From Maridesulfovibrio hydrothermalis AM13 = DSM 14728 (GTDB lineage Bacteria > Desulfobacterota > Desulfovibrionia > Desulfovibrionales > Desulfovibrionaceae), in contig NC_020055.1 in the NCBI RefSeq assembly GCF_000331025.1, positions 2,699,370 to 2,763,369 of the forward strand: DNA of 64,000 nucleotides, read 5' to 3'. The notes under the pieces are model-generated. The model searched no databases, had not been told where the DNA came from, and was given only the letters and a program-made list of their open reading frames with translations. Numbering within the stretch: the stretch's first letter is position 1; every line of letters begins with the position of its first letter. This document shows positions 43,629-52,479 of this stretch, piece by piece. A program made the translations under genes and the position numbers.

Positions 43629-44405
43629 CTAGAAAATGTCTGCCATTGAATAAACTTTGCCGGGCTTTTTGTCTGCAATCCAGCCAGCCGCGCGTAGAGC
43701 ACCTTGAGCAAAAGTTTCACGGGAATGCGCTCTATGTGTGACCTCGATACGTTCACCGGGTCCAAGAAAATAAGCGGTATGGTCGCCGACAACATCACCG
43801 CCGCGAACGGCCATTACACCAAGTTCATCTTTGGTTCTTGCGCCGACAATGCCGTCACGGCAATGCTTTTTAACTTCATCATACACAAGGCCGCGAGCCT
43901 CAGCCATGCACTGGGCGAGCTTAAGTGCTGTTCCGCTTGGGGAGTCGACTTTTTTGTTATGATGGATTTCAGTCATTTCCATATCATATGCAGGTCCGAG
44001 CATACGAACCAGTTCGGGCAGAATTTTGAGCAGCACATTTACGCCTACGCTCATATTCGGAGCAAGAAAAACCGGAACTTTTTTAGCAAATTCTTCAACT
44101 TGGGCAAGTTCTTCATTGGTCATTCCGGTAGTACCGATAACAACCGGATTACCTGTAACAGCTGCCGTTTCGAGCAGTTTAAGGGTAACGGCCGGAGCAG
44201 TAAAATCAATAACAACCGCACCGGGAACTTTAGTAAGAACTTCTTCGGGAGAAGTTCCGCAGACACAATTAAGTGAATCAAGCCCCTCTTCGCAACCGGA
44301 ACGCTCAAGAACCCCTGCAAGATTCAGATCATCACTTTGCTGAGTCAGACGAACCAGAGTATCCCCCATACGTCCTTTTGCGCCCATAATTACTATATCA
44401 GTCAT
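43629..44405 (-). CDS. dapB: 4-hydroxy-tetrahydrodipicolinate reductase
   Basis: 258 residues; [15 protein letters not shown] is the NAD(P) loop and [20 protein letters not shown] the catalytic segment. It reduces the DapA product on the way to diaminopimelate and lysine. Complements dapL and lysA elsewhere in the window. It is followed by its own terminator. Confidence 0.96.
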   Translation of the reverse strand: MTDIVIMGAKGRMGDTLVRLTQQSDDLNLAGVLERSGCEEGLDSLNCVCGTSPEEVLTKVPGAVVIDFTAPAVTLKLLETAAVTGNPVVIGTTGMTNEELAQVEEFAKKVPVFLAPNMSVGVNVLLKILPELVRMLGPAYDMEMTEIHHNKKVDSPSGTALKLAQCMAEARGLVYDEVKKHCRDGIVGARTKDELGVMAVRGGDVVGDHTAYFLGPGERIEVTHRAHSRETFAQGALRAAGWIADKKPGKVYSMADIF

Positions 44406-44471
44406 ATTCGCTCCTAAAACTTTTCGGCCGATAATAAGCCGATTAATTGGTGTTACTTATATCTTAATTGA

Positions 44472-46319
44472 TCAACCTTCGTTCACGATATCCATGAACC
44501 AGTCTTCTTTCACGACAGTGACACCTTTGGCTTCTGCTTTTTCCACCTTTTTTGCGCCGACATTGCTGCCGCAAACGAGAAAATCAGTCTTACCGCTCAC
44601 AGAAGTCTGCACCTTTGCGCCCATGCGACGAGCCGCAGCCTGCATATCTTCACGGGTTCCCTGCACCATTTTACCGGTAAAAACGATACCTTTTCCGGCA
44701 ATGGGGTTATCCATCTCTTTGGTGTCTTTAATTAATGGAGTTCGTCTCAAATTAAAATTAAAATCCAGCATATGAAGAATAGTTTCTTTAACCGCTGCAA
44801 TTCCAGCAGTCACTGAACGGCTGGTTATCTCGCCGAATCCGTGGATTTCAAGCAGGTCTTCCTGCTTCACGTTAACGATATCCTCAAGTTTAAAATGACC
44901 TAAAAGCTTACGGCTGTCAGCTTTACCCAGATCAGGAATACCAAAAGCCGCCATAAACCGCCAATCATCAGTTTCTTTGGTTCGGCTGATATAAATGGCT
45001 TCCGCAAGGTTTGACGATTGAATCGGTCCGAATCCTAACTTCTTAAAATCATCTTCACCCATAGTATACACAGATTCAAGGGTATTGCGGCCGGCGGCGA
45101 CCAGTTTGGCAATTGTCTTTTTACCGAACCAGTCAGCATTGCCCAATGTTTTGAACCAATATTCCAAACGCTGTTCGACCCGTGCCGGACAATTAAAATC
45201 CGGACATTTCAAAAAATCGTTCTGCCAGAAGAGTTCCGCATTACACGATGGGCAATTAGACAGCAGCTCAACTTTTTCAGCAGGTTTTAAAACCTCCTCA
45301 AGCTTAGGGATCACTTCGCCACTGCGAATAATTCTGATCATTGCCCCTATGCCTATGGAATGATCACGAAGCATTCCCGCATTATGAGCAGTAACATTTC
45401 GGATAGTCGCCCCCGAAACAGAAACAGGCCGAACTTCCATAACAGGTGTAACTGCGCCCATACGCCCGACCTGCCAGCGAATTCCTTCCACCTCGGTCAC
45501 TGCTGATTCGCCTTTCTTCTTAATTGCAATCTGCCAGCGATAATGATGCGCCGTTGCTCCAAGGGCATCCTGCAGATCAGCATCGGTCACCTCTGCAACC
45601 ATACCGTCCAAGGGATAATCGACAGCAGCCCAAAGCTCCTCGGTAATATCCCAGACATCACGCACAAGCTCTTCGCCGCTGACAACTTTTTTCGGCAGTG
45701 TGCTGTACGGGACAAAACGGACAGCTTCATCCTGCAAAGCCTGCTTTGAAGCCTCATTGACATTATCCGAGGTAATAATGCCCACAACCATATTACGCGG
45801 ATGCTCAAATTTATCAGCCAAATGTTCATCAAAATAATCGCGGCTGCAAACAATTTCACCAACGCCCTGCCCGCGCCCGCCGATAGCGATAACGCCCTTG
45901 GCAAATGCGCTTGATATTTCATAGCCGACTTCGCCGTTGCCACGCGTTGCAAAAACTTTTCCATCATCACGGGCGGCCAGTCCATCAAGTTTAGGCGTAA
46001 CTCTATACTCAACCCCGCTAAGTCCCAAAGCACGGGCTTCCTTCTCTACTCGTGCAACAAAACGCTCCACTTCCTCAACGGTGTAGGCTTTCTCGGTAGA
46101 TAGCATCGGTCTGGGATGTCTGACCTCAACCTTTTCGCTAAAATTTTCAGGCTCCACACGAGTAATAAACGGATGGTCCGGCGCAAGTTCACGCAGTTGC
46201 TCTACCAGTTCGTCATATCTAACATCACTGATTGTAGGCATACCACGGCGATAGTTTTCATTATGTTTATCGAGCGTTTTTACCAGCTCTTCTACTTTTT
46301 TTTGATCTTGTTTGGTCAT
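44472..46319 (-). CDS. ligA: Divergent NAD-dependent DNA ligase with BRCT domain
   Basis: A 615-residue protein with the LigA order: the NMN-binding Ia part (YDELVEQLRELAPDHP), the adenylation lysine in TPKLDGLAARDDGK (about residue 114), an OB fold, a four-Cys zinc finger (CPSC ... CPDFNCPARVEQ), helix-hairpin-helix repeats (LEIHGFGEITSRS) and a C-terminal BRCT domain (GKGIVFTGKMVQGTREDMQ). It is shorter than the usual 670 residues and several motif residues differ (TRGNGEVG for TRGDGTTG). It may be the only ligase of the cell or a second, special one; the sequence cannot tell. Confidence 0.82.
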   Translation of the reverse strand: MTKQDQKKVEELVKTLDKHNENYRRGMPTISDVRYDELVEQLRELAPDHPFITRVEPENFSEKVEVRHPRPMLSTEKAYTVEEVERFVARVEKEARALGLSGVEYRVTPKLDGLAARDDGKVFATRGNGEVGYEISSAFAKGVIAIGGRGQGVGEIVCSRDYFDEHLADKFEHPRNMVVGIITSDNVNEASKQALQDEAVRFVPYSTLPKKVVSGEELVRDVWDITEELWAAVDYPLDGMVAEVTDADLQDALGATAHHYRWQIAIKKKGESAVTEVEGIRWQVGRMGAVTPVMEVRPVSVSGATIRNVTAHNAGMLRDHSIGIGAMIRIIRSGEVIPKLEEVLKPAEKVELLSNCPSCNAELFWQNDFLKCPDFNCPARVEQRLEYWFKTLGNADWFGKKTIAKLVAAGRNTLESVYTMGEDDFKKLGFGPIQSSNLAEAIYISRTKETDDWRFMAAFGIPDLGKADSRKLLGHFKLEDIVNVKQEDLLEIHGFGEITSRSVTAGIAAVKETILHMLDFNFNLRRTPLIKDTKEMDNPIAGKGIVFTGKMVQGTREDMQAAARRMGAKVQTSVSGKTDFLVCGSNVGAKKVEKAEAKGVTVVKEDWFMDIVNEG

Positions 46320-46657
46320 TTTTTACTATATGATTGTGCCGCAGTTAGCCTGCGGCGCTTTTATTATAAATGCTTCCGGCAGCCATTTCAGGAACCGGAG
46401 AACTTTTTTTGAAAAAGATTCTCTGAACTTTCCCAAAACTTTTAATAGTTAGGCATGATCCTGATAAAATTGTGCCTAATTCTTGAAAATTTGATTGCTT
46501 ATTCTCAGGACAGAGGCTGTTCGATTAAAACAGGTGAAAAGTTCTCTTAGTTTTAAGAAACACAAAGATAACTACAGAAACGGACTCTTTAACTTTTAAT
46601 AACGCCGCAAAAAGTGCTTGACCTTTTACCCTGCAAAAAATATCATCTTAGTGCTGC
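46320..46657. other. Gap between the K+ channel gene and the ligase gene
   Basis: About 340 bases. Next to the ligase start is a GCCGCAG/CTGCGGC hairpin (46338-46356). A copy of a dispersed hairpin repeat lies at 46391-46445. The remainder shows no coding frame. Confidence 0.5.
46391..46445. repeat. Dispersed hairpin repeat, copy 2
   Basis: GGAGAACTTTTTTTGAAAAAGATTCTCTG with a following TTTCCCAAAACTTTT tail, here quoted in parts, folds into a hairpin with a TTTTTGAAAAA core. It resembles the elements at 39611-39660 and 58311-58368. Confidence 0.5.
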
Positions 46658-47695
46658 TTATAAAATCTTTTCAATGGCTGACAGGTCAGTTAACTTGCCT
46701 ACAGTGAGCAAGGTGTCGGCTGCTTCGATTACTTCTTTGGGGCCGGGGTTGAAAACCATCTCTCCGGATTTTTTTCTTATGGCAATAATGATCAGGTTGA
46801 AGCGCGGACGGATTTTGGACTGAATCAGGTCCAGCCCGACTAACTCTGAATCTTCGGTAACAAAAAGCTCTTCCATTTGCAGATCAATTTTACCGCGCAT
46901 GGCAATGTCGAGAAAGTTTGTTACCGTAGGGCGCAAAACAGATTGAGCCATGCGGATTCCACCGATGGTATGCGGCAGCACCACACGGTCCGCGCCGGCA
47001 AATTCCAGACGTGAAATGCTGGTCTGATTGTTGCCGCGTGCAATAATATTAACATCTGGATTGGACTGACGGGCAATTAAAGTAACATAAACATTGGCAG
47101 CTTCATCAGAAAGTGCGGCAATGAGAGTCTTGGCATTATCCAGTCCGGCCATTTTAAGAATATCATCTTTTGTGGCATCACCATCAATGCAGGCAATTCC
47201 GGCAGCCTCCATATTGGATATAAGTTCAGGATTACTTTCAATGACTACAACTTCAAGTCCTTCATCCATCACTTCTTGAGCCACAATGGCTCCGATTCTG
47301 CCATAACCGCAGATAATTATATGTTCTCTGAGCTTACCTATTGTCTTTTGCATTCTGCGTCTCCCGAGAATTGCTTGCAACCGCCCTTCAACAAGCAGCT
47401 GAGAAAAAGCACCGATCAAATATGCAAAACCACCGACCCCACCGAGGATCAGAAAGGAAGTCATAATTCTACCTTCATCCGAAAGAGGTAGAACCTCCAT
47501 AAACCCCACGGTGGAAAGTGTGATCACTACCATGTAAAAACTGTTCAGAAAATTCCAGCCTTCCAACCACATATATCCGATAATACCGCCGATAAAGACC
47601 AGAGTCATATATATGAACCCGGAAATCAGGCCCCAGAACAGACCTAAGTCACGTCTGAGACGGAGTAGCTTTACAAATATGGATTTGGATTTCAT
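46658..47695 (-). CDS. Potassium channel with TrkA-N (RCK) domains
   Basis: A 345-residue two-helix K+ channel: TM1 (about 22-44), the pore loop with TLSTVGFMEV in place of the TVGYG filter, TM2 (about 75-95), then an RCK NAD-binding domain (IIICGYGRIGAIVAQEV) and a TrkA-C-like end. It should conduct K+ out of or into the cytoplasm under nucleotide or Ca2+ control. The TVGFxE filter is a known variant in this family. Confidence 0.88.
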   Translation of the reverse strand: MKSKSIFVKLLRLRRDLGLFWGLISGFIYMTLVFIGGIIGYMWLEGWNFLNSFYMVVITLSTVGFMEVLPLSDEGRIMTSFLILGGVGGFAYLIGAFSQLLVEGRLQAILGRRRMQKTIGKLREHIIICGYGRIGAIVAQEVMDEGLEVVVIESNPELISNMEAAGIACIDGDATKDDILKMAGLDNAKTLIAALSDEAANVYVTLIARQSNPDVNIIARGNNQTSISRLEFAGADRVVLPHTIGGIRMAQSVLRPTVTNFLDIAMRGKIDLQMEELFVTEDSELVGLDLIQSKIRPRFNLIIIAIRKKSGEMVFNPGPKEVIEAADTLLTVGKLTDLSAIEKIL

Positions 47696-47731
47696 TTCCG
47701 GCAGTCCAACTTTATTGTAGTCAGGGCCGAG

Positions 47732-49738
47732 CTAGCCCAGACTGATTATTCTTTCTCGTAAAACCTGAACTCGGTCACGCAATTCTGCGGCTTTTTCAAA
47801 TTCAAGTTCAGCCGCATATTTACGCATCTCTTTTTCAAGTTTACGAACTTCTTTTTCCATTTTAGCAGGACTAAGCCCGTACTCAGCCACATCTTCAGCA
47901 GCAATTTTGACTTCTTTGCCCGACCAGCTGTCAGAATACAATGTTCCCAGCATATTATCCAGTGATTTACGGATGGTTTGCGGAATGATTCCATGCTGTT
48001 TGTTGTACTCCATCTGCTTCAGACGGCGGCGTGAGGTTTCATCCATAGCCGTGCGCATGGAGTTTGTAATTCTGTCTGCATACAGATAAACTTTACCACC
48101 CGAATTTCGAGCGGCTCGCCCAAAAGTCTGGATAAGTGAACGCGTTGAACGCAAAAAGCCCTCTTTGTCAGCATCAAGAATTGCAACAAGAGATACTTCG
48201 GGAATATCAAGACCTTCTCGAAGAAGATTGATACCGACCAAAGCAGTGAATTCTCCGGCCCGCAATGATTGAATAATCGCCATGCGCTCCATTGTATCAA
48301 TGTCGGAATGCAGATACTTGGCCTCCACCCCCATCTGATTAAAATAGTCAGTTAAATCTTCTGACATACGTTTGGTCAGGGTGGTGATCAATACGCGTTC
48401 ACCTCTTTTTTCACGCTCTTTGCACTCTGCAAGCAGATCATCCATCTGCCCTTTAACCGGACGGATCTCCACTTCAGGATCAAGAAGTCCTGTAGGACGA
48501 ATGATCTGTTCAACCACAAGTCCTTGCGACCGTTCAATCTCCCACGGTCCGGGGGTTGCGGAGACATAAACGGTCTGCCCGATTTTATCAAGGAATTCAT
48601 CGAAGCATAACGGCCTGTTATCAAGCGCAGAAGGAAGTCTAAAGCCGAAATTTACAAGAGTGGTTTTGCGGGAACGGTCACCATTATACATAGCCCCTAC
48701 CTGCGGGACAGCGATATGAGACTCATCCATAAAAAGCAAAAAATCGTCAGGGAAATAGTGGATAAGTGTAGCCGGCGGATCACCCTCTTTACGACCATCG
48801 AGATGACGGGAATAGTTTTCGATACCACTGCAATAACCGATCTCTTCAATCATTTCCAGATCATACATCGTGCGCTGTTCAATGCGCTGGGCTTCAATGA
48901 GCTTGTTTTCTTTTTTATATCTGACTAAAGTATTCGAAAGTTCAGTGCGGATCTCTTCCCGTGCACGCTCAAGATTATCCTTGTCTGAAACAAAGTGACT
49001 TGCCGGATAGATAACTGTTTTGCGTCTGCGGCCGGTGACTTCTCCGGTAAGCGGATCTGTTTCTAAAATGGAATCAATTTCATCGCCGAAAAATTCAATT
49101 CTTAAAGCCTGTTCGCGACTGTAGGCTGGAATTATTTCAATGACATCGCCACGCACACGGAAAGTTCCACGATGAAAATCATAATCATTCCGATCATATT
49201 GAACTTCAACCAAGCAATCCATCAATTTTTCCATGGAAAGTTCCTGCCCTTCTTCAACAGGAATAATCATCTTGGAGTAGAACTCAGGCGAGCCAAGACC
49301 GTAAATACATGATACAGAAGCCACAATCAGCACATCGCGCCGGGTCAGCAGAGCATGCGTGGCAGAGTGCCGCAACTTATCAATATCATCATTAATGGAT
49401 GAATCTTTTTCAATAAAAGTATCAGAGTGCGGAAGATAAGCTTCAGGCTGATAATAATCGTAATAGCTTACAAAATATTCAACGGCATTATGCGGGAATA
49501 AGGCTTTGAATTCATTGAAAAGCTGCGCAGCCAGAGTTTTATTGGGAGCCATGACCAGTGTCGGGCGGTTAAGCTGCTGCACAACATTGGCTATAGCAAA
49601 AGTTTTGCCGGTACCGGTAGCACCGAGAAGCACTTGATCCTGAACGCCATGCTTGATGTTGTCCACCAGTTCTTTCACGGCCTGCGGCTGGTCACCTTTT
49701 AATGTATAGTCGCTGACAAGTTCAAATTTGGCTGACAT
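47732..49738 (-). CDS. uvrB: UvrABC excision nuclease subunit UvrB
   Basis: 668 residues, the usual length. [14 protein letters not shown] (Walker A), the beta hairpin region [23 protein letters not shown], the helicase motifs [20 protein letters not shown] and QTFGRAARN, and the C-terminal UVR motif ([20 protein letters not shown]) are all visible. It verifies DNA damage with UvrA and loads UvrC. It stands downstream of nothing on its own strand and ends 36 bases before the K+ channel gene. Confidence 0.97.
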   Translation of the reverse strand: MSAKFELVSDYTLKGDQPQAVKELVDNIKHGVQDQVLLGATGTGKTFAIANVVQQLNRPTLVMAPNKTLAAQLFNEFKALFPHNAVEYFVSYYDYYQPEAYLPHSDTFIEKDSSINDDIDKLRHSATHALLTRRDVLIVASVSCIYGLGSPEFYSKMIIPVEEGQELSMEKLMDCLVEVQYDRNDYDFHRGTFRVRGDVIEIIPAYSREQALRIEFFGDEIDSILETDPLTGEVTGRRRKTVIYPASHFVSDKDNLERAREEIRTELSNTLVRYKKENKLIEAQRIEQRTMYDLEMIEEIGYCSGIENYSRHLDGRKEGDPPATLIHYFPDDFLLFMDESHIAVPQVGAMYNGDRSRKTTLVNFGFRLPSALDNRPLCFDEFLDKIGQTVYVSATPGPWEIERSQGLVVEQIIRPTGLLDPEVEIRPVKGQMDDLLAECKEREKRGERVLITTLTKRMSEDLTDYFNQMGVEAKYLHSDIDTMERMAIIQSLRAGEFTALVGINLLREGLDIPEVSLVAILDADKEGFLRSTRSLIQTFGRAARNSGGKVYLYADRITNSMRTAMDETSRRRLKQMEYNKQHGIIPQTIRKSLDNMLGTLYSDSWSGKEVKIAAEDVAEYGLSPAKMEKEVRKLEKEMRKYAAELEFEKAAELRDRVQVLRERIISLG

Positions 49739-49839
49739 CTTATATTGTTTCCCGACTTGTGCTGTTAAATTAAAATAGTTATGTTATCTGGATAAATGAC
49801 TTAACAAAGACATTAAAACATTCATTTTGCGAGGTAGCA

Positions 49840-50337
49840 ATGATTCCTATAATCCAGATTGAAAATGGCGATATCCCTATTCAGAGAGGCTACGCGGTAT
49901 CAATGGTAGTGCGCAGTTTCAAAGGTCGCCGTGATGTTGAAGTTCATCTTTTCAGACCGAAATGGCAGGACTCAGATGAAAGTGAAATTAACTGGGAAAA
50001 TCTTTTCGGCGGTCCGGTATCTCTCGATGCCATCCCCGATGAAAAAAAAGACCGTAAAATAATTCTTGAAGCTTTCACTGTTGCCGAACGTGATCAGGTC
50101 ATTGATTATCTTAAAGAGCATTACTCTTCAAGACTCGATTCCATCCTTTCCACACCGCTGGATTTCCCAGTCCCCACAGGACTACCGCCCCTTTCCTCCA
50201 TGACAGAAGGAAAGGATATCGGACTGATCAAATTTGAAAAAGTGCCCCATTTTGATCTCCCCTTCGCCCTTAGAGGGCTTTACAACCTTGGAGCACATCG
50301 TCCTCTGGTGGAGACAAGAGAAGGAGATGACAATTAA
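49840..50337 (+). CDS. Unknown 165-residue protein
   Basis: Cytoplasmic by composition, with an N-terminal beta-rich part (VVRSFKGRRDVEVHLFRPKW) and an acidic tail (VETREGDDN). No family is recognised. GAGG lies eight bases before the ATG. It is divergent from uvrB and is followed by a strong terminator shared with aat. Confidence 0.7.
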   Translation: MIPIIQIENGDIPIQRGYAVSMVVRSFKGRRDVEVHLFRPKWQDSDESEINWENLFGGPVSLDAIPDEKKDRKIILEAFTVAERDQVIDYLKEHYSSRLDSILSTPLDFPVPTGLPPLSSMTEGKDIGLIKFEKVPHFDLPFALRGLYNLGAHRPLVETREGDDN

Positions 50338-50397
50338 AAATTTGATCCCTCTTTAAAGATGGCGGGCAGAGTTTTTTTAATGTTTAAAAATATATAA

Positions 50398-50437
50398 AAA
50401 AGGGCAGGCAATTCTAAAAGAAATTGCCTGCCCTTTT
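50398..50437. terminator. Bidirectional terminator between the unknown gene and aat
   Basis: AAAAGGGCAGGCAATT and AATTGCCTGCCCTTTT, 16-bp arms, with T runs on both strands between two convergent genes. Confidence 0.92.
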
Positions 50438-50459
50438 CCCTTTTTTATATATCAATTGT

Positions 50460-51185
50460 CTAATCAACTAAAAACTGCGTTATCTGCTCATACTCACCGG
50501 GTAAAAACTCCCACTTTCCTCTCAGGGCAGAAAATTCTATTGCTTCATCAAGCATTTCCAGAAAGTCATCTCTATCCATTTCCTGCGCACCCAGTGATTT
50601 CAAATGATCAGTCGGCTGCTGGCAGTCAACAAAATGAAATTCGCGGTTTTTAAGATATTGCACCAAATAAGAAAATCCGATTTTAGATGTATCCGGTTCT
50701 AAAAAAAACATGGATTCACCGGAGAAGACTCTTCCCAGAGAGACTCCATAGAGTCCGCCGGCAAGTTCTCCTTCGCTGTTCCAGACTTCAATGCTGTGCG
50801 CAAAACCCAGCTTGTGCAGGTTGATGTAAGCAGCAACCATTTCCGGAATGATCCATGTTCCGTCTTGACCGGGGCGAATCTTTTTTGCGCAATTTGCAAT
50901 CACGCTTTCAAAAGCCCTATCTATAGTTACTGTATATTCTTTTTTTCTTATCTTTCGTTTTACACGCCGTGAAATATGTAATTTATCAAAAAATAAAACC
51001 AGACGGGGATCAAGTGACCACCATAAAATTGGCGATTTATCATCGTACCATGGGAAAATACCTGCTGCATAAGCAGATAAAAGCCGTTCAGGACTTAAAT
51101 CACCGCCGACAGCCAGCAATCCATCAGGCTCAGCTTCTTCAGGATGTGGGAAGATCGGATCTTCAATTAATCTATATACTACCAT
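50460..51185 (-). CDS. aat: Leucyl/phenylalanyl-tRNA-protein transferase
   Basis: 241 residues. The family motifs FPHPEEAEPDGLLAVGGDL, AYAAGIFPWYDD, WWSLDPRLVLF, GLYGVSLGRVFSGESMF and FVDCQQPTDHLKSLGAQE are visible. It adds Leu or Phe to proteins with N-terminal Arg or Lys so that ClpAP degrades them. Confidence 0.96.
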   Translation of the reverse strand: MVVYRLIEDPIFPHPEEAEPDGLLAVGGDLSPERLLSAYAAGIFPWYDDKSPILWWSLDPRLVLFFDKLHISRRVKRKIRKKEYTVTIDRAFESVIANCAKKIRPGQDGTWIIPEMVAAYINLHKLGFAHSIEVWNSEGELAGGLYGVSLGRVFSGESMFFLEPDTSKIGFSYLVQYLKNREFHFVDCQQPTDHLKSLGAQEMDRDDFLEMLDEAIEFSALRGKWEFLPGEYEQITQFLVD

Positions 51186-51319
51186 AAAATTCCTCTGCTA
51201 ATTCGGACTAACCACAATAATAAACGATTATTAGAATTTAGCAATAGAGGTGCTCCAAATAATAACTGAACATTCGCTAATTATATTATTTATCCAGTAA
51301 AATATTCTATACCAAAAAC

Positions 51320-51350
51320 AAGCCCGTCACTGATATACAGCGACGGGCTT
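51320..51350 (-). terminator. Terminator directly after the orphan cytochrome b gene
   Basis: AAGCCCGTC and GACGGGCTT with an inner CTG/CAG stem. On the minus strand it is followed by TGTTTTTGG, 27 bases after the stop of the frdC-like gene; this shows that no frdA or frdB is co-transcribed downstream. Confidence 0.88.
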
Positions 51351-51376
51351 AAAAAAAACCGGGTTGTAGCGCGTAA

Positions 51377-52027
51377 TTATGTAGTGAGAGTCATGAAACG
51401 AACAAGAGTTGCAAGACCGATACAGATAAACACTACGGCAAGGCCAGTTGCAAATCTGTTAAGCCGGCCTCTCTGATAAGCCTTGATAACGCCCCATTTA
51501 ACTGCAATACGGTAAAGCCCTGCGACAACGTGAAGGACAACAAGAGGAGCAAGGACGAGATAGAAATAAATCCAGGGACCGGACTGAACGCGTTCAGCAG
51601 AGCGTGCAGCGGTAATAGGCAGATCGCTGAGCACGGCCCACATATGAATAGCACCCATCACCAGAATCAGCATGGCAGACGCAACCTGCACAATCCAGAG
51701 CCATGTATCTCTGTGCTTCATCATTTTGGCATGCTTCCATATGGTTTTCTGCCCTTCGAGCCTGAACGGTATCTTGCGCGCGGCAAGGTAGAAATGGAAA
51801 AGAAAAAGCAGAAAAAGAATAGGACCGCCGATCTGGGCCATGTAATTTTCTTCATAGGTATGAGCGATGGTGTCCATGATAGCAGGACTGAAAATTACAC
51901 TCGAAACAAGACTCATATGCATGAATACAAAAATGATAAGAGCCACTCCGGAAAACATCTGGAGCCAATCCAGAATAGCGTCACTCCTGCCGGATTTCAC
52001 AGGGGTAACGGTAGAATTGAAAGACAT
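51377..52027 (-). CDS. frdC: Fumarate reductase/succinate dehydrogenase cytochrome b subunit (FrdC type), orphan
   Basis: A 216-residue, five-helix membrane protein. Histidines that could bind two b hemes lie in the helices: FVFMHMSLV, LFLFHFYLA, GAIHMWAVL and VVLHVVAGLYR, matching the diheme FrdC type known from Wolinella and Desulfovibrio. The ATG at 52027 has GGAGG six bases upstream. The flavoprotein and Fe-S genes that normally follow are absent; a terminator follows instead. Confidence 0.88.
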   Translation of the reverse strand: MSFNSTVTPVKSGRSDAILDWLQMFSGVALIIFVFMHMSLVSSVIFSPAIMDTIAHTYEENYMAQIGGPILFLLFLFHFYLAARKIPFRLEGQKTIWKHAKMMKHRDTWLWIVQVASAMLILVMGAIHMWAVLSDLPITAARSAERVQSGPWIYFYLVLAPLVVLHVVAGLYRIAVKWGVIKAYQRGRLNRFATGLAVVFICIGLATLVRFMTLTT

Positions 52028-52479
52028 CAGCACCTCCGTTTAATTATTGAACTAATATACCTCGCAACTGGTATTTAAAGAGCGAAGATAATGTCCTTCA
52101 ACTCTTGTTTTGTCAATCAACTTAAACATTCTACAATGCCAATAAACATATATATTTTCACACTGTTCAGGCCGATTTTACGTTTTTCGAAAAGTTACAA
52201 GAAAAAACAGAGGCGAGAGAAAGGAATTCAAGGCCGTTACCTGCTGATTGCTTAAAACAAACATAAATTTTGAAAAAAAGCAGATCAAATCTTCATTATA
52301 TTCGTTTTTTTTTACACGGAAGTATAATTTAATCGGCCGAATCTTAAACAGGCAGTCATTGACCTATTACTTCAGCATGCTTACATATATGCTCAGTCAT
52401 TCAGGATATTTTAATTTGCCCTCTATATTAATGATAAATTACACTTCAAACCAGATTGACATACGGGAGTTTAAAAGAC
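52028..52479. other. Divergent gap, nothing recognised
   Basis: About 450 bases between the divergent frdC-like and M16 peptidase genes. AT-rich, with no repeat or hairpin of note. Promoters for both genes must lie here. Confidence 0.5.
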
